Source: Echinicola jeungdonensis
GTDB taxonomy: Bacteria > Bacteroidota > Bacteroidia > Cytophagales > Cyclobacteriaceae
Direction of reading: 5' to 3'
NCBI RefSeq assembly: GCF_030409905.1
Contig: NZ_JAUFQT010000001.1
Coordinates: 828,001 to 892,000, forward strand
Length of the DNA: 64,000 bases
Numbering within the stretch: the stretch's first letter is position 1; every line of letters starts with the position of its first letter. This document shows positions 8,266 to 18,754 of the stretch, one piece after another. The notes under the pieces were generated by a model. The model did no database searches. It worked only from the letters and a program-made list of their open reading frames with translations, and was not told where the DNA came from. The translations under genes were made by a program, and so were the position numbers.

Positions 8266-11200
8266 ATGAAAAGGAATCGTCCCAACATAACAAAAAACAT
8301 TTTTACTGTCCTAATATTGGTATTTTCATACCTTTTACACCCAATATACAGCTATTCACAGGGATATAATGAAAACGAATGGGTTTTTGGGTACTGTGGC
8401 ACCAGCCAGGATAATAATTATATTTCATTTGGAAAAGGTGAAAATCCTACCGTCCTCAGTTTACCAGGTTCTCAACCTTTGGGTACCGGCAATGTAGCCT
8501 TAGCTATTGACCCCATCACTGGTGAAACACTATTTTACACCGATGGGGCTTTGGTTTATAATTATTTAAATGAACCTATGCAAGGTGTGGTAGGCGAATT
8601 GGGAGGAATGGAAGATGAAAGGCAAACAGTTGCCATCGCTGAATTGGATTTTGAACCTCAAGGGGGGAATAGATTATTTTACACCTTTTACATTACCCCT
8701 GGAGGACAATTGGAATATGCCATCATGGACATGAACGACCAAGGAGGAGCCCCCTCCAACCAACCTCCAGCAGGATCAGTTTCTCCTGGGGGCACCATAG
8801 GCCCATCCGAAGGCCCTATTATTGTAATAAAAGCACCAGGCCAGCCAAGTTTCCTCATCAGTTTTGAAAATGGGCAAGTGATATCCAGGGAAATCCTTGA
8901 TCAAGAAGGGCAATTCGGAGCCCCCCGGTCCACTCCCTTGGATTTCACTCCTAAGGCAATTTATTACGAGGAAGTCACCAATACTTTATTATTCATACCT
9001 GAGGAACCTGGAATAAACATCACTCTTGTCAACATCAACCCAACACGGGGTTCATTTGGATCCCACTTCGAAATCCAGCAATCAGCAGGTCCTGAAACAA
9101 TTGAAGGAGTGGTTGTTTCCCCAAATACAGATTATTTTTATTATAGCCAGGGAGACCAGATACTAAGAGTTCCTGCCAGTGGAGATTTTGATGGAACGCC
9201 AGAAGCTATCCCGTTAAATAATCCCGTAGAAAATGTTTATGACCTCAAATTTGGACCGGATGGTAAACTATATTATATCTATCAAGAGGAAAACAGTGAT
9301 GCTTTTTTAGTTGGAACAGTCAATAACCCAGAAGAGGAGGACCTGCTTAATGTAGAGGTGGATGAAGACCCTTTCCAGGGAACTGATTTTTGTGGATCTA
9401 TATTTCCCCATTTTGCTCCAGATATGGATGGCATTAGTGGAACGGTGGATTTTTCCTGGTCCCCAAATCCCCCTTGCATGAATAATCCCCTGCAGTTGAC
9501 TTCAAATATAATTCCACCAAATATTCCAGTAGAAACCTATGAGTGGACGATTAATCCGGCCCCAACAGATCAAGATGGTGAGGAACTTGAGTTAGATTTA
9601 AATGAGGAACATCTTCTTTTACCCGCAGCGGCCACCAATGAACAAAACATTAACGTTTCACTGGTGGTAGAATTTGGAGATGGTAGTAAGGATTCAGTAG
9701 CCTACCCCATTACCTTGCAGGAAAACAACCTTCAGGCCAACTTTATGCCCTCAGATACAACTACCTGTAACCAATGTGTTGACCTGAATGAAATGCTGGA
9801 TGTCTCCAGTGGTGAGGAAGGCCAGGGTGGGGGAACTGGAGGTGGAGGGACCGGTGGAGGCCAAGGAGGCGGCCAAACCAACTATGAGTATTTCTGGTCC
9901 AATAAAAAGGATGAAGGATGGATACCTGAAGGAGCCAATGAAGTTTGTGAGCCGGGCTTATATTGGGCATTGGTTAGGGAACCAGGATCCTCTTGTTATG
10001 TTTATGCACAAACCAGGGTCAAAATGTGGGACCCGGAGACCGATCAAAAGATAGATGACCAGACCAATTCGGTTTGGTACTTTGGCCAAAACGGTGGGCT
10101 AAATTTCAACCCCGACCCTGACGACCCGGATGGAATTGTCCCCCGCCCAGTGGAAGACCCTGGTTTTGGATGGAATCTACCTGCAGGGACTACCACCATC
10201 TCTGACCAAACCGGACAGGTTTTGTTTTATACTGATGGCCAAACCGTTTGGGATCTTAATGGAAATGTCATGGAAGGGGGACAGGATATAGGAGGTGACA
10301 ATTCCTCTTCCCAAAGTGTGGTGGCCGTACCCATCCCACAGGAAGAATCTCTATATTACCTGTTCACCACTGAATCGGCAAGTGGAGGAAGCAACCAGGT
10401 AAAATTTAGTCTGGTAGATATCAAGGGGGAAAACCCCAGTGGGGTAGGAAGTGTGGTAAGTGGGGACAACTTCTTATTCAGCCCCGGCACGGAACAAGCG
10501 GCTGCCCTGACAGCAGGAGACACCACCTGGATGATGTTTCATGAAATGGGCAACAACTCTTTTAGAGCTTATCCTATTACCAATGAGGGAATTGGGCAAC
10601 CCGTAATCAGTTCAGCAGGAAGCGACCATAATTTTGGCACTGGAGTTGGAACCATGAAATTCAATTCCGATGGAAGCAAATTGGCTGTTACCATCAATGA
10701 TGGAGGAGAAAATAAAGTTGAAATTTTTGATTTTGATCAGGACACTGGTCTTTTGACCCCTTATGCTTCTATTGATTTGATGTCCAATGATGAGGTGTAT
10801 GGTCTGGAGTTTTCCAATGACGGGCAAAGAATTTTTGTCTCTTACCGCAATGGAGGAGGCATTCAGGAATTCCCTGTAGAAGGGGGAACTACCACCGATA
10901 ACACTGACCCTGACAACCCCATTACACAATCCTGTCCAAGCTGCTTTGAAAATGCCTCCACTCAGGCTGCAATAGAACAATGTATTTCTGACAATATCAC
11001 GACCTTAGCCCAAAGCAGTGGCCAAAATTTGGGAGCCCTCCAAATTGGCCCGGATGGGCAGATATATGCCTCAATTGTTGGAGCAAGTCAGGTTGGACAG
11101 ATCCAGGCCGGCACTGACTGCAACAGCAGCACCTACCGTCCTGACGGACCACAAACAGGTGGCACCAATGGACTGGGCTTACCCTCCTTTGTTCAAAACT

Positions 11201-13854
11201 CTGGAAGCAGTATCCCTGAGCCGGGACTGGAAGGGCCAGATAGATTATGTTTGGCAGATGGAGAAGCACTGGGCACATTTGAAGGAGGTGGAGAACCCGA
11301 TATTGACAGTTATTTTTGGACCATTACGGATACTGATGGGAATGAGATCCACACTTTTGGAGGTGTCGGTGAAGATTTCCAAACCATGGAATACCCCTTT
11401 GATTCGGCTGGGGTTTATACTGTTACTTTGGATGTGGAAAGGTGCCGGGTAGGATTTAATTATCACCATGAAACAAAAGAAGTAGAAATTCCTCCCCCTC
11501 CTGTCCTTACCTTGATTGATGATGTTACTACTTGTAGTGGCAACCCTGTAACCTTAACAGCTATAGATGGCTATGATGAAAGTGAGGATCTGTATAATTT
11601 TGATTGGAGAAATGCTGCTGGTGAAGTATTGGGAGACAGCTCATCCAATACTATTGTAGTGGATGAGGCAAGCATTTATACAGTAACCGTTTCTTATAAA
11701 ACCCCTGTCGGAGAAGACCCGGCGACTTACGAAACATGTGCTGTTTCAAGTTCTGTATTTGTGGGACCCGCTTTTGATTTTGACCTGAACCAAACTGCCG
11801 AATCATCATGTTACAATGAAAATGTTGTCAATTTTGCACCAAACACCCCAGTGGAAGGGGATTGGGCCTACCAGGTTCAAGGGGACAGCACCTCATTTGT
11901 TTCACTTGGAAGAGGCTTTGAGTTAAACTTGAATGTTTCCAATTTACCCGGTCCGGGAATTTATGATATTATATTCACCACTGAAGATCCCATTCTTGAA
12001 GGTTGTATAGTTGAAAAAAGGGCAGAATTGGAGGTAAGCCCTCTGCCTGAATTTTCCATTGATGCAATTACCCCGGCAACAAGTTGTAACAGTTTGGATG
12101 GAAGTTTTGAAATCAATATGGAATCCGATGCGGATTCTGTTATCGTAGTGGAAACCGGAATGAATTTTATTAACGTCACCCAAGGAGAAACATTGACTCC
12201 CGGCAACCTTGATCCTGGAATTTACACCGTCAAGGCAAGGCTAGGAGGCTGCGTCAATTTTAAAACTGTAAGCATTCAAAACAACAATCCTCCTAGTAGC
12301 TTTGACCCAACGGTAACCCCTAACTCAGAAGTTTGCGGCCCGGATGGAACCCTTAATGGTTCCCTTGATATAGAATTGGCAGATCCTTCTCAGGGAGGAG
12401 AATATGTGATTACCCGTGAATTGGATGGTGTTCAATTTATGGGATCTTTTACCGGAAATACATCCGTGTCCCTAAGCAGTGGAGAATATGCAGTAGAGTT
12501 ATCTGATGCCAGTGGTTGCGCTTTTCCATATGACAGTCTTTTTACAATTGAAGGAAAAAACAGGGTGGATTTTTCCATCCCAACCCAAACTATCGCCTGC
12601 GAGGCTTTTATTTTCAGGCCTCAATCCGAGGAGGACTTAACATTTACTATCACGGATCCAAATGGGACTACCTTAAGTCCAGATTCAGAAGGAAATTTCA
12701 CCTTAGGGTTGGAAGGGACCTACCAGGTAAAGGGAGCACCAGCAGATCCTAACAATGAAGATTGTCCAAGAATAAGAGATTTGAACCTGGTTTTAAATGA
12801 TCAGGTAATATATGAAGTATCAGGCCCGCAATATCAATGTAACTCTCCAAGAGGGGTTTACCGAGCCGTACTTGATCCTGGGTTTGATCCTGATGATTAT
12901 ATTTTTATGTGGAGGAACAGTGAGGGCACAATAGTCAATAGGGGTCAGACAATATCCTCCGCTCAACAAGAAGAATTATCACTGGAGGTTCAACCAAAAA
13001 TTGGGGCTGCCTGCCCGGGACCTCCAATTACTTTTGAAACCGTCCCATTTGTTCACCAAGCCCAGGTATCCCTGAATGCAGAGTCCGGCATTTGTTTTGA
13101 CAACACCCCTGCTGTCATTACTGCTGATATTGATGTTGAACTATCTGATGAAATCAGGATAGAATGGCACCGGGTAACTAATGGAAATTCAGAAAGGATC
13201 CCCCAATTTGACGATTTGACTGAAATTTCAGTAGATGAATCTGGGACATACCGGGCTTTTGTAATCAATGAAACCGCAGACCTGCAATGTATCATAGGAA
13301 CAGATGAAATTGAAGTTTTCAGATCGGATTCAGAACCACCTGTTTTAGAGGAGAGTTATACCATTTGTGCCATTGAAGGGGTGTCTACAACCTTGGATTC
13401 ATTGGGAAATTGGTCTGAATATGAGTGGTGGCTTGATGGAGAATTGGTCAGCACTGACTCCACCTTCACTCCTATCGAACCGGGCAATTATGAACTTATT
13501 CTTTCAGATCAGGCCAGCTGTGAATATGCACTTTCATTTGAAGTAATTGAGGATTGTAGGCTCCTGATCACCATTCCTACAGGTCTTGTCCCTGGAGACG
13601 AGGAAAGAAACTTTGTTGTTTACGTCAATGATTTTGTGGATGAGATCAGTGTTTTGATTTATAACCGATGGGGCGAGTTAATTTATCATTGTATAGAGGA
13701 AAATGTTCCAGAAAATTCCCCATTTTGCGAATGGAATGGATTTGTCAATGGCAAAAAGGTCCCCATAGGCACCTACCCTGTCATTGTCAAATATAAAAGC
13801 CAGGACCAAAACCTAGAACAAACCATCAAAAAAGCTATTGTAGTAGTAGAATAA
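8266..13854 (+). CDS. Giant secreted surface protein with gliding-motility C-terminal (type B T9SS) sorting domain
   Basis: The 1862-residue protein has a signal peptide (about 1-32) and an N-terminal propeller-like module (about 35-400) beginning NEWVFGYCG and containing ETLFYTDGALVYN. A Cys-containing Ig/PKD-like segment leads to a Gly-rich linker (about 518-532). A second copy of the propeller module follows (about 604-985, QVLFYTDGQTVWD), then several Ig-like Cys-containing domains. The C-terminal domain of about 90 residues (YNRWGELIYH, WNGFVNGKKVPIGTYPV) matches the CHU_C/type B sorting domain. It is probably exported by the type IX system and surface-bound; adhesin or gliding roles are inferred. 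The divergent PorP/SprF gene is its likely partner. YaaA starts 4 bases after it. Confidence 0.9.
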   Translation: MKRNRPNITKNIFTVLILVFSYLLHPIYSYSQGYNENEWVFGYCGTSQDNNYISFGKGENPTVLSLPGSQPLGTGNVALAIDPITGETLFYTDGALVYNYLNEPMQGVVGELGGMEDERQTVAIAELDFEPQGGNRLFYTFYITPGGQLEYAIMDMNDQGGAPSNQPPAGSVSPGGTIGPSEGPIIVIKAPGQPSFLISFENGQVISREILDQEGQFGAPRSTPLDFTPKAIYYEEVTNTLLFIPEEPGINITLVNINPTRGSFGSHFEIQQSAGPETIEGVVVSPNTDYFYYSQGDQILRVPASGDFDGTPEAIPLNNPVENVYDLKFGPDGKLYYIYQEENSDAFLVGTVNNPEEEDLLNVEVDEDPFQGTDFCGSIFPHFAPDMDGISGTVDFSWSPNPPCMNNPLQLTSNIIPPNIPVETYEWTINPAPTDQDGEELELDLNEEHLLLPAAATNEQNINVSLVVEFGDGSKDSVAYPITLQENNLQANFMPSDTTTCNQCVDLNEMLDVSSGEEGQGGGTGGGGTGGGQGGGQTNYEYFWSNKKDEGWIPEGANEVCEPGLYWALVREPGSSCYVYAQTRVKMWDPETDQKIDDQTNSVWYFGQNGGLNFNPDPDDPDGIVPRPVEDPGFGWNLPAGTTTISDQTGQVLFYTDGQTVWDLNGNVMEGGQDIGGDNSSSQSVVAVPIPQEESLYYLFTTESASGGSNQVKFSLVDIKGENPSGVGSVVSGDNFLFSPGTEQAAALTAGDTTWMMFHEMGNNSFRAYPITNEGIGQPVISSAGSDHNFGTGVGTMKFNSDGSKLAVTINDGGENKVEIFDFDQDTGLLTPYASIDLMSNDEVYGLEFSNDGQRIFVSYRNGGGIQEFPVEGGTTTDNTDPDNPITQSCPSCFENASTQAAIEQCISDNITTLAQSSGQNLGALQIGPDGQIYASIVGASQVGQIQAGTDCNSSTYRPDGPQTGGTNGLGLPSFVQNSGSSIPEPGLEGPDRLCLADGEALGTFEGGGEPDIDSYFWTITDTDGNEIHTFGGVGEDFQTMEYPFDSAGVYTVTLDVERCRVGFNYHHETKEVEIPPPPVLTLIDDVTTCSGNPVTLTAIDGYDESEDLYNFDWRNAAGEVLGDSSSNTIVVDEASIYTVTVSYKTPVGEDPATYETCAVSSSVFVGPAFDFDLNQTAESSCYNENVVNFAPNTPVEGDWAYQVQGDSTSFVSLGRGFELNLNVSNLPGPGIYDIIFTTEDPILEGCIVEKRAELEVSPLPEFSIDAITPATSCNSLDGSFEINMESDADSVIVVETGMNFINVTQGETLTPGNLDPGIYTVKARLGGCVNFKTVSIQNNNPPSSFDPTVTPNSEVCGPDGTLNGSLDIELADPSQGGEYVITRELDGVQFMGSFTGNTSVSLSSGEYAVELSDASGCAFPYDSLFTIEGKNRVDFSIPTQTIACEAFIFRPQSEEDLTFTITDPNGTTLSPDSEGNFTLGLEGTYQVKGAPADPNNEDCPRIRDLNLVLNDQVIYEVSGPQYQCNSPRGVYRAVLDPGFDPDDYIFMWRNSEGTIVNRGQTISSAQQEELSLEVQPKIGAACPGPPITFETVPFVHQAQVSLNAESGICFDNTPAVITADIDVELSDEIRIEWHRVTNGNSERIPQFDDLTEISVDESGTYRAFVINETADLQCIIGTDEIEVFRSDSEPPVLEESYTICAIEGVSTTLDSLGNWSEYEWWLDGELVSTDSTFTPIEPGNYELILSDQASCEYALSFEVIEDCRLLITIPTGLVPGDEERNFVVYVNDFVDEISVLIYNRWGELIYHCIEENVPENSPFCEWNGFVNGKKVPIGTYPVIVKYKSQDQNLEQTIKKAIVVVE

Positions 13855-13858
13855 ACGC

Positions 13859-14611
13859 ATGATCACATTAATTTCCCCAGCCAAATCACTGGATTTAAGC
13901 AGCACTGACATTTCATTATCGACTCAACCTGATTTTCCCAAGGAAATCCAATCCTTGGTTTCCATCATGAAGAAAAAGTCCACTTCTGACATCCAAAATT
14001 TGATGAAAGTCAGTGAAAACATTGGAGAACTTAACCATGAGAGGTATAGAAATTTTGAAAAAGAGTTTACCCGGGAAAATTCAAAGCAGGCGCTTTTGAC
14101 TTTTAATGGGGATGTTTACAGAAATATGGATATTGAACATTATTCCTTAAAGGATTTTGAATTTGCCCAAGAACATCTTAGGATCCTTTCCGGTTTATAC
14201 GGACTCCTTAAACCCATGGACTTGATCCAACCCTATCGTTTGGAGATGGGAATTTCCCTGGAAAATAAAAAAGGGAAAAACCTTTATGAATTCTGGGGCG
14301 ATAAAATTGCAAAAGCAATTGATAAAGCCAGCAATGGTGATCCTGTGATTGACCTGGCATCCAAAGAATATGGAAAAGCAGTCAATCTTAAAGCATTAAA
14401 AAGCCCCATCGTTCATGTTAACTTTAAGGAATTCCGGAATGGGAAATATAAAATTGTAGGTACTTTGGCCAAACAAGCCAGGGGAATGATGGCCAATTAT
14501 ATTATCAAAAATAAAATCAATGACCCTGATAAAATCAAACTCTTTAATGAAGACGGTTATGAATTTTCGGAGCCCGAAAGCAAAGGAAATAAGTGGATTT
14601 TCGTACGTTAA
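13859..14611 (+). CDS. yaaA: YaaA family peroxide-stress protein (DUF328)
   Basis: The 250-residue cytosolic protein opens with MITLISPAKSLDLS, the highly conserved YaaA start, and contains AFNGDVY-like LTFNGDVYRNMD (about 81-92), LRILSGLYGLLKP (about 106-118) and a C-terminal FKEFRNGKYK plus KQARGMMANY block. E. coli YaaA limits intracellular iron and DNA damage during hydrogen peroxide stress and binds DNA; the biochemical activity is not settled. Length is the normal 250-260. It follows the giant surface protein gene by 4 bases but is functionally unrelated to it. Confidence 0.95.
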   Translation: MITLISPAKSLDLSSTDISLSTQPDFPKEIQSLVSIMKKKSTSDIQNLMKVSENIGELNHERYRNFEKEFTRENSKQALLTFNGDVYRNMDIEHYSLKDFEFAQEHLRILSGLYGLLKPMDLIQPYRLEMGISLENKKGKNLYEFWGDKIAKAIDKASNGDPVIDLASKEYGKAVNLKALKSPIVHVNFKEFRNGKYKIVGTLAKQARGMMANYIIKNKINDPDKIKLFNEDGYEFSEPESKGNKWIFVR

Positions 14612-14722
14612 TAAAACATAGCCTTAATAATATTTTTCAATTAATGTCGTATTAATAGCATCAAAAGAAACACATGCATAAACTGCCCTCATTGATCATT
14701 TCATGGATGGGGGTTTTTTATT

Positions 14723-15100
14723 ATGAAAAAACACATTCCTTTTATTATTAGCCTACTGGCTATGGTGCTGATCAGTTCTTGTTCTCCCAAGCTGACAAAA
14801 TCTTTTATAGAAGAAAAAGGAATGGCCAGCTATTATGCATCCCATTTCCATGGAAAAAAAACAGCTAGCGGAGAAATATACAAAAAAGAAAAATTAACAG
14901 CAGCCCACCGACATTTACCATTTGGAACCAAAGTAAAAGTCACTAACCTCAATAATGGAAAAAGCGTGAATGTCATTATCAATGACCGTGGACCGTTTGT
15001 AAAGGGAAGAATAATTGATGTTTCGGGAAGAGCTGCCCAAAACTTAGGCATGATCCAAGAAGGGATAGTTCCTGTTATAATTTATTACAGCAAAAAATAA
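14723..15100 (+). CDS. RlpA-like lipoprotein (septal ring lytic transglycosylase family)
   Basis: The 125-residue protein has a signal sequence ending in a lipobox (ISSC, Cys about residue 20), then a single double-psi beta-barrel RlpA domain: GMASYYASHFHGKKTASGE, LPFGTKVKVTN and INDRGPF...GRIIDVSGRAA. The conserved His and Asp of RlpA transglycosylases (NDRGP and RIIDVS) are present. RlpA proteins cleave or bind peptide-poor glycan strands at the septum. No SPOR domain is present, so septal targeting by the usual route is not expected. It ends 3 bases before the convergent response-regulator gene. Confidence 0.88.
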   Translation: MKKHIPFIISLLAMVLISSCSPKLTKSFIEEKGMASYYASHFHGKKTASGEIYKKEKLTAAHRHLPFGTKVKVTNLNNGKSVNVIINDRGPFVKGRIIDVSGRAAQNLGMIQEGIVPVIIYYSKK

Positions 15101-15103
15101 TTT

Positions 15104-15475
15104 TTATTCTATTGCCCCCTGACCTATCAATTCGCACATCTTTTGAGGCAAATCCGCTAATGAGATAGGTTTGGAAAGTAGTCTGCTAAAAGGCGAATCT
15201 GGAATTTCGGATGACTTAAAGCCTCCTGCGGTTATCGCAATAATGGGAATTTCTGGATGTTTTTTTCCATTTCGGATTTCTCTGGCCATTGATATTCCAT
15301 CAATCTCGGGCATCATGATATCTGTAATAATAATATCAAAGTCCTGTTTTCCATTGAAAACCTCCAATCCTTCTTTTCCATTTTCTGCCACAATCACATT
15401 TTGGGATTTTTCTTCCAAAAAAAACGTCAGCACCAAACGGTTAACCGGATCATCCTCTACTATTAATATATTCAT
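15104..15475 (-). CDS. Single-domain (CheY-like) response regulator
   Basis: From ATG 15475 the protein is 123 residues and consists only of a receiver domain: acidic pair EDD (about 6-8), phosphoacceptor Asp in ITDIMMPEIDG, Thr/Ala switch in IIAITAGG and Lys in LLSKPIS. The frame is open 13 codons further upstream, but MNILIVEDD is the normal receiver start. With no output domain it must act by protein contact or within a phosphorelay. No histidine kinase gene lies nearby, so its partner is unknown. Confidence 0.88.
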   Translation of the reverse strand: MNILIVEDDPVNRLVLTFFLEEKSQNVIVAENGKEGLEVFNGKQDFDIIITDIMMPEIDGISMAREIRNGKKHPEIPIIAITAGGFKSSEIPDSPFSRLLSKPISLADLPQKMCELIGQGAIE

Positions 15476-15735
15476 ATTTCGACCAAAATATTTACATACC
15501 AAAGTATGAAACAAAGATTAATTTTTCTAAAAAACTGGATAAAAAGTAAACTCAAAACCAAAAAAAATAATTTTTTTGTAATTATTATCAGAAACCAATG
15601 GTTAACACTAACTACATTTTTAGAATTACAAAATACAATTTTTATATATTATCATCAACAACAACACTCTCAAATAAAAAACAGCAAAGTCAACAGCATT
15701 AGAAATGTCCAATTTCTTAGTATTACTAAAAACTA

Positions 15736-15769
15736 TAAAAAAATAAGGTTACCCTAGGGCAACCTTATT
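15736..15769 (-). terminator. Intrinsic terminator of pgk
   Basis: On the minus strand ATAAGGTT and AACCTTAT arms (with an inner CCC/GGG pair) form a strong hairpin directly followed by a run of seven T, 27 bases after the pgk stop codon. Confidence 0.85.
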
Positions 15770-15795
15770 CTATTATAAGATATTTTAGCCTTTTA

Positions 15796-16995
15796 TCAAG
15801 GTTCGAGTGCTTTTACACCAGGCAAAACTTTACCCTCCATGTGTTCAAGCAAGGCCCCACCACCGGTGGATACAAAAGATACTTGGTCGCCCAATCCAAA
15901 TTTATTAACTGCTGCAGCAGAATCCCCACCACCTATTAAGGAGAAGGAGCCATTTTTGGTAGCTTCCACCACCGCTTCAGCAATTGCTTTGGTTCCCTTG
16001 TCAAAACTTTCCATTTCAAATACTCCCATTGGACCATTCCATAGGATGGTTTTTGAATTTTTGACCACCTCAGCAAAATTCTTACGCGTCTCCAATCCAA
16101 TATCCAATCCCATCCAACCATCAGGGATTTCTCCACTTCTTGCAGTTCCTTGTTCGGCATCATTGGCAAATGCCTTGGAAGTAATAGTATCCACAGGCAA
16201 TAGCAAGTTAACTCCTTTATCTTTAGCTTTCTGCAAAAGTTCCAGAGCCAGATCCATCTTATCCGCTTCCAAAAGAGAGTCACCGATTTGGCCTCCAAGG
16301 GCTTTGGCAAAGGTATAGGACATACCACCACCAATGATCAGATTATCCACTTTTTCCATCAGCTTTTCAATGATCAGGATCTTATCAGAAATTTTGGCCC
16401 CACCCATGATGGCCGTAAAAGGCCTTTCCGGTTTTTCAATGACCTTTTTGGCATTTTCCAATTCAGAAGCCATTAAGTAGCCACTAACTTTATCATTAAA
16501 ATATTCCGCTACAATGGCGGTAGAAGCATGGGCTCTATGGGCAGTTCCAAATGCATCATTAACATAAATATCACCTAAGGAAGACAGTTTTTTTGCAAAT
16601 TCGGGGTCCCCTTTTGTTTCCTCACTATAAAATCTGAGATTTTCCAGCAACAACACTTCACCACTTTTCAAGCCAGCAGCCAACTGCTGAGCTTCCTGGC
16701 CTATACAGTCAGGAGCAAATTTCACAGGAGTTCCTAATGCTTTTTCCAAATCCAAAAGGATGTGTTTTAGCGAAAATTTATCTTCAGGTCCTCCTTTTGG
16801 CCTGCCAAGGTGGGACATTAGAATAACGGCTCCTCCATCATTCAATATTTTTTTAATGGTAGGAAGAGCAGCTTGAATTCTGGTATCATCAGTAACTTTG
16901 AACTGATCGTCCAATGGAACATTAAAATCTACTCTAACCAGGGCTCTTTTGCCCTCAAAGCTTAAATTGTCAACAGATTTGATTCGACTGTTCAT
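15796..16995 (-). CDS. pgk: Phosphoglycerate kinase
   Basis: The 399-residue protein has the N-terminal RVDFNVPLD signature (about 21-29), MSHLGRPKG (about 60-68), the [13 protein letters not shown] block (about 151-163), the adenine-binding GGAKISDK region and the C-terminal GGGDSAAAV with STGGGALLE. It transfers phosphate between 1,3-bisphosphoglycerate and ADP in glycolysis, in the cytosol. Length is typical. It is the last gene of a minus-strand series (TPR lipoprotein, Sua5, pgk), 59 bases after the Sua5 stop, and is followed by a clear terminator. Confidence 0.97.
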   Translation of the reverse strand: MNSRIKSVDNLSFEGKRALVRVDFNVPLDDQFKVTDDTRIQAALPTIKKILNDGGAVILMSHLGRPKGGPEDKFSLKHILLDLEKALGTPVKFAPDCIGQEAQQLAAGLKSGEVLLLENLRFYSEETKGDPEFAKKLSSLGDIYVNDAFGTAHRAHASTAIVAEYFNDKVSGYLMASELENAKKVIEKPERPFTAIMGGAKISDKILIIEKLMEKVDNLIIGGGMSYTFAKALGGQIGDSLLEADKMDLALELLQKAKDKGVNLLLPVDTITSKAFANDAEQGTARSGEIPDGWMGLDIGLETRKNFAEVVKNSKTILWNGPMGVFEMESFDKGTKAIAEAVVEATKNGSFSLIGGGDSAAAVNKFGLGDQVSFVSTGGGALLEHMEGKVLPGVKALEP

Positions 16996-17054
16996 GGTTA
17001 ATAGGTTTTATAAAATAAGATAGTTTTAACTCAATTAAAATTCCGGCAGAAGCA

Positions 17055-18017
17055 TCATTTTGCAGAGGCCCTTCTCAGCCGGTCATTAATGGCCTTCCCT
17101 AAGCCTTTTTCGGGTAGTTCCTCCGAAAGTATTACAGAAACATCCCTACGGTCCAAATACCTCATAGCCGCAAAAAGATTTTTGGCTGCTTCACGAAAAT
17201 CCCCTTTTTCACTCAAAACATATTGATCTTCAGGGCTTATCTGGTCAAATGACTTATTAAAAGAAAGGATCCCAAACTTTTCTCCTTTGGCCAAATAATG
17301 GGGCACCAATTGGTCCAAATCACCAAGTTCAAATGGGATTCTAGGGGCATAATGACTTTTCAGCATCCCAGGTGACTTAGGATTACTACTGGACTGTGGA
17401 AGAATCAGGACATTGCCCACCACTTTTTTGATGGCACCAACTTCCACTCCTCCCAGACGGTAAATTATCAGCTGGCCTTGCTCCACGCCAACTATGGTGC
17501 TTTCAAGGCCTATTTCACAGCTTCCGCCGTCCAAAATATAGGGGATTTTACTTTCCAACTGATCCTGGACATGCGAAGCTTGTGTCGGGCTAATATAACC
17601 AAAAGGATTGGCACTTGGAGCAGCCACGGGAAAATCCAGTGACAATAACAATTCCTTTGTCAGGGGATGGCTGGGAATACGGACAGCCACTTGCTCCAAA
17701 CCACTGGTCACCAAATCAGGAATAACTTTTTTCTTGGGTAATAGGAGCGTCAATGGTCCTGGCCAAAATTGCTGGGCTAGCTCTTCTAACTCAGGGATCA
17801 TTTCCTCGGTATATTGGCTGATTTGCTCAATGCTTCCGGAATGCACAATCAATGGATCAAAGCTAGGTCGGTTTTTGGTACTAAAAATTTTAGCCACTGC
17901 TTCCGGGTCAAAGGCATTACCTGCCAGCCCATATACCGTTTCGGTAGGAATTCCCACGAGTTCACCCGCTTCCAACAGTTGTTTTGCTCTGGTTATATCT
18001 TTTCCGATTTCAGTCAT
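17055..18017 (-). CDS. L-threonylcarbamoyladenylate synthase, Sua5 type
   Basis: The 320-residue protein has an N-terminal YrdC domain (about 5-190) with IPTETVYGLAGNAF and KNRPSFDPLIVH, the SxTxN-type ATP site region and APSANPFGYISPT, followed by a C-terminal Sua5 domain (about 205-318) with SPGMLKSHYAPR. These enzymes make threonylcarbamoyl-AMP from Thr, bicarbonate and ATP for the t6A37 modification of ANN-decoding tRNAs. It starts 5 bases after the TPR lipoprotein stop codon. A second, single-domain YrdC protein is encoded at 55952-56581. Confidence 0.93.
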   Translation of the reverse strand: MTEIGKDITRAKQLLEAGELVGIPTETVYGLAGNAFDPEAVAKIFSTKNRPSFDPLIVHSGSIEQISQYTEEMIPELEELAQQFWPGPLTLLLPKKKVIPDLVTSGLEQVAVRIPSHPLTKELLLSLDFPVAAPSANPFGYISPTQASHVQDQLESKIPYILDGGSCEIGLESTIVGVEQGQLIIYRLGGVEVGAIKKVVGNVLILPQSSSNPKSPGMLKSHYAPRIPFELGDLDQLVPHYLAKGEKFGILSFNKSFDQISPEDQYVLSEKGDFREAAKNLFAAMRYLDRRDVSVILSEELPEKGLGKAINDRLRRASAK

Positions 18018-18022
18018 GATGG

Positions 18023-18754
18023 TTATTTAGCGCAAAATTCATCGATCCATTCCCTGGCTTCTTCATAGCCCAAATCCAAGGCTTTTTGTAAATGAATGCA
18101 GCCCTCTTCTTTTTTTCCTTCTGCACTCATGATAGTCACTCCCAGCAAATAGTAAGCAGCTCCATTATCATGTTCTTGTTGGACTGCCTTTTCCAAAGAC
18201 AATATTGCACCCATGGGATCATTATTACCGATTTGGGCTTTTGCCTTGTTAAAATACAATAATCCTTCGGTTGAACCAGCCTGCAATGCGGTGTTAAAAT
18301 CAAAAATGGCATCTTCATACCTTTCCATACCCAACAAAGCTAGACCCCTATTATAATAAATATCAGTCTGGCTATCATCCAAAGCTGCCGCTTGATTAAA
18401 TTGAACCACTGCTTCATTAAATTCTTGTTTCTCCAAAAGGGCATTCCCCTTATTCAAATAAGGCTTATATGAGGTAGAATCTAATTCCATGGAAGCTTCA
18501 AAAGCATTTATAGCTTCATCCCATTTTTTCATTTCAAATAGGGCAACACCTTTTGCATTGTAAGCTTGGGTATGTTCGGGATCCGCCTCTATGACCTTAT
18601 CAAAATAACTTATTGCATTAGAATAATCCCCTGACTCTAACTGCTCAATACCAGTCTTATAGAGTTCCTCTGGAGAAGGGGAACATGCACCTATCCAAAC
18701 TAGTATTATGGGGATGATCAGTAGTTTTTTCACTTTGATTAATTTTTCTGACAA
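18023..18754 (-). CDS. TPR-repeat lipoprotein
   Basis: The 243-residue protein has a short signal sequence with lipobox IGAC (Cys about residue 24) followed by about six tetratricopeptide repeats, recognisable as repeated A-x-x-x-F/Y-D-x-A and G-x-A-L patterns, for example YSNAISYFDKVIEADPEHTQ. TPR lipoproteins are scaffolds; no specific partner can be read from the sequence. It lies 5 bases upstream of the Sua5 gene. A run of nine G (18881-18889) lies about 130 bases upstream of its start. Confidence 0.85.
   Translation of the reverse strand: MSEKLIKVKKLLIIPIILVWIGACSPSPEELYKTGIEQLESGDYSNAISYFDKVIEADPEHTQAYNAKGVALFEMKKWDEAINAFEASMELDSTSYKPYLNKGNALLEKQEFNEAVVQFNQAAALDDSQTDIYYNRGLALLGMERYEDAIFDFNTALQAGSTEGLLYFNKAKAQIGNNDPMGAILSLEKAVQQEHDNGAAYYLLGVTIMSAEGKKEEGCIHLQKALDLGYEEAREWIDEFCAK

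Noticed and set aside
15506..15757. 83-residue plus-strand frame between the response regulator and pgk
   Set aside because: Very A-rich, Lys/Asn/Ile-dominated, overlaps the pgk terminator, no protein features.
15839..16318. 159-residue plus-strand frame
   Set aside because: Antisense to pgk; composition is that of a shadow frame.
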